6,346 bases of DNA from Streptosporangiaceae bacterium (lineage in GTDB: Bacteria > Actinomycetota > Actinomycetes > Streptosporangiales > Streptosporangiaceae), in assembly GCA_030041195.1 (NCBI GenBank), contig JASHOI010000670.1, forward strand, positions 1-6,346, given 5' to 3'. The translations under genes were made by a program, and so were the position numbers. Shown here piece after piece: positions 6,065 through 6,346 of the stretch. Below the pieces are notes generated by a model. The model was not told the DNA's origin. It ran no database searches and saw only the letters and a program-made list of their open reading frames with translations. The first letter of the stretch is position 1. The number at the start of each line of letters is the position of its first letter.

Positions 6065-6277
6065 TCACTCGATCACCGCGATGAGATCGCCCTCCTGGAC
6101 CACGTCGCCCTCGGACACGGCCAGGGTGGACAGCGTGCCCGCGGTCTCGGCCAGCACCGGGATCTCCATCTTCATGGACTCGAGGATCACCAGCGTGTCG
6201 CCGTCGGCCACGGTGTCACCGGCCGAGGCGACTACCTTCCACACATTGGCCACCATCTCCGCGCGGACCTCGGTCAC
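6065..6277 (-). CDS. Second free-standing biotin carboxyl carrier protein
   Basis: A 70-residue biotinyl-domain protein, 62 of 70 residues identical to the carrier at 4540-4752. The differences are at residues 14, 19, 22, 45, 50, 51, 52 and 55. The biotin site ESMKMEIPV with K36 and the last 15 residues are identical. The two genes differ at many synonymous third positions, so this is not a fresh duplicate. Its GTG start overlaps the stop of the upstream carboxylase in a GTGA (6277-6274), and GAGGAGG lies 5 nt before it, indicating tight coupling. Its stop at 6067-6065 is followed at once by the truncated thiamine-diphosphate enzyme. It should be able to accept biotin; which carboxylase it serves is unknown. 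Confidence 0.92.
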   Translation of the reverse strand: MTEVRAEMVANVWKVVASAGDTVADGDTLVILESMKMEIPVLAETAGTLSTLAVSEGDVVQEGDLIAVIE

Positions 6278-6346
6278 GAGCGCCTCCTCATCCGTTCGAT
6301 CACCGACGTGTCGTACCCGCCGCTGGTGAACTCGGCCGAGGTCAGC
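6274..6346 (-). CDS. Second biotin carboxylase, C-terminal end only
   Basis: The minus-strand frame entering from the right edge encodes 23 residues ending in TGA at 6276-6274. Its core, AEFTSGGYDTSVIERM, lines up with DEFTSGCYDTSVVARL at the very end of the complete biotin carboxylase at 3124-4464. It is therefore the tail of a second carboxylase gene upstream of the second carrier. The rest lies outside the window, so whether it is complete cannot be judged. The stop overlaps the carrier start by 4 nt, unlike the 75-nt gap in the first copy. Confidence 0.82.
   Translation of the reverse strand, partial: LTSAEFTSGGYDTSVIERMRRRS

Noticed and set aside
4540..6277. The two carriers as a recent tandem duplication or as CRISPR/IS-mediated repeats
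   Set aside because: They lie in opposite orientation, differ at many silent sites, and have no insertion-sequence ends or target duplications next to them that I can see.

Overview
The window is very GC-rich, most likely chromosomal DNA of an actinomycete (Actinomycetota). The signs are GC-saturated third codon positions, frequent GTG starts behind AGGAGG-type ribosome sites, a roughly 70-residue free-standing biotin carrier of the mycobacterial TB7.3 (Rv3221c) type, and a thiamine-diphosphate enzyme fragment resembling mycobacterial IlvG. Order and genus cannot be resolved from the sequence alone.

Layout. Positions 1-443 hold no convincing gene. They contain a 19-bp tandem repeat, a locally AT-richer patch with a perfect 10-bp inverted repeat, and a short minus-strand frame that looks like the tail of a lost gene. 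From 444 to 5167 five plus-strand genes form one probable operon: a membrane-anchored HD-GYP phosphodiesterase with all motifs intact; a second membrane HD protein that keeps the HD pair but has lost the GYP motif; a complete biotin carboxylase; a small biotin carrier; and a hotdog thioesterase of the fluoroacetyl-CoA thioesterase (FlK) family. Gaps are 16, 9, 75 and 7 nt. A GC-rich hairpin follows the last gene.

From 5356 to the right edge everything reads on the minus strand: the C-terminus of a second biotin carboxylase running off the window, a second biotin carrier overlapping it by 4 nt (62 of 70 residues identical to the first), and directly behind its stop the C-terminal third of an IlvG-like thiamine-diphosphate enzyme with no usable start at its 5' end and no PYR or central domain.

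How it fits together. Biotin carboxylase charges the carrier's biotin with CO2. A carboxyltransferase would then move the carboxyl group to an acyl-CoA, but none is visible here, so the substrate is unknown. The thioesterase could release or proofread a CoA product. The two HD proteins would act at the membrane in cyclic-dinucleotide signalling. Their tight spacing to the carboxylase gene suggests co-transcription, but a functional link is inference. The most notable points are the intact/degenerate HD-GYP pair, the two carboxylase-carrier modules in opposite orientation, and the beheaded thiamine-diphosphate enzyme.
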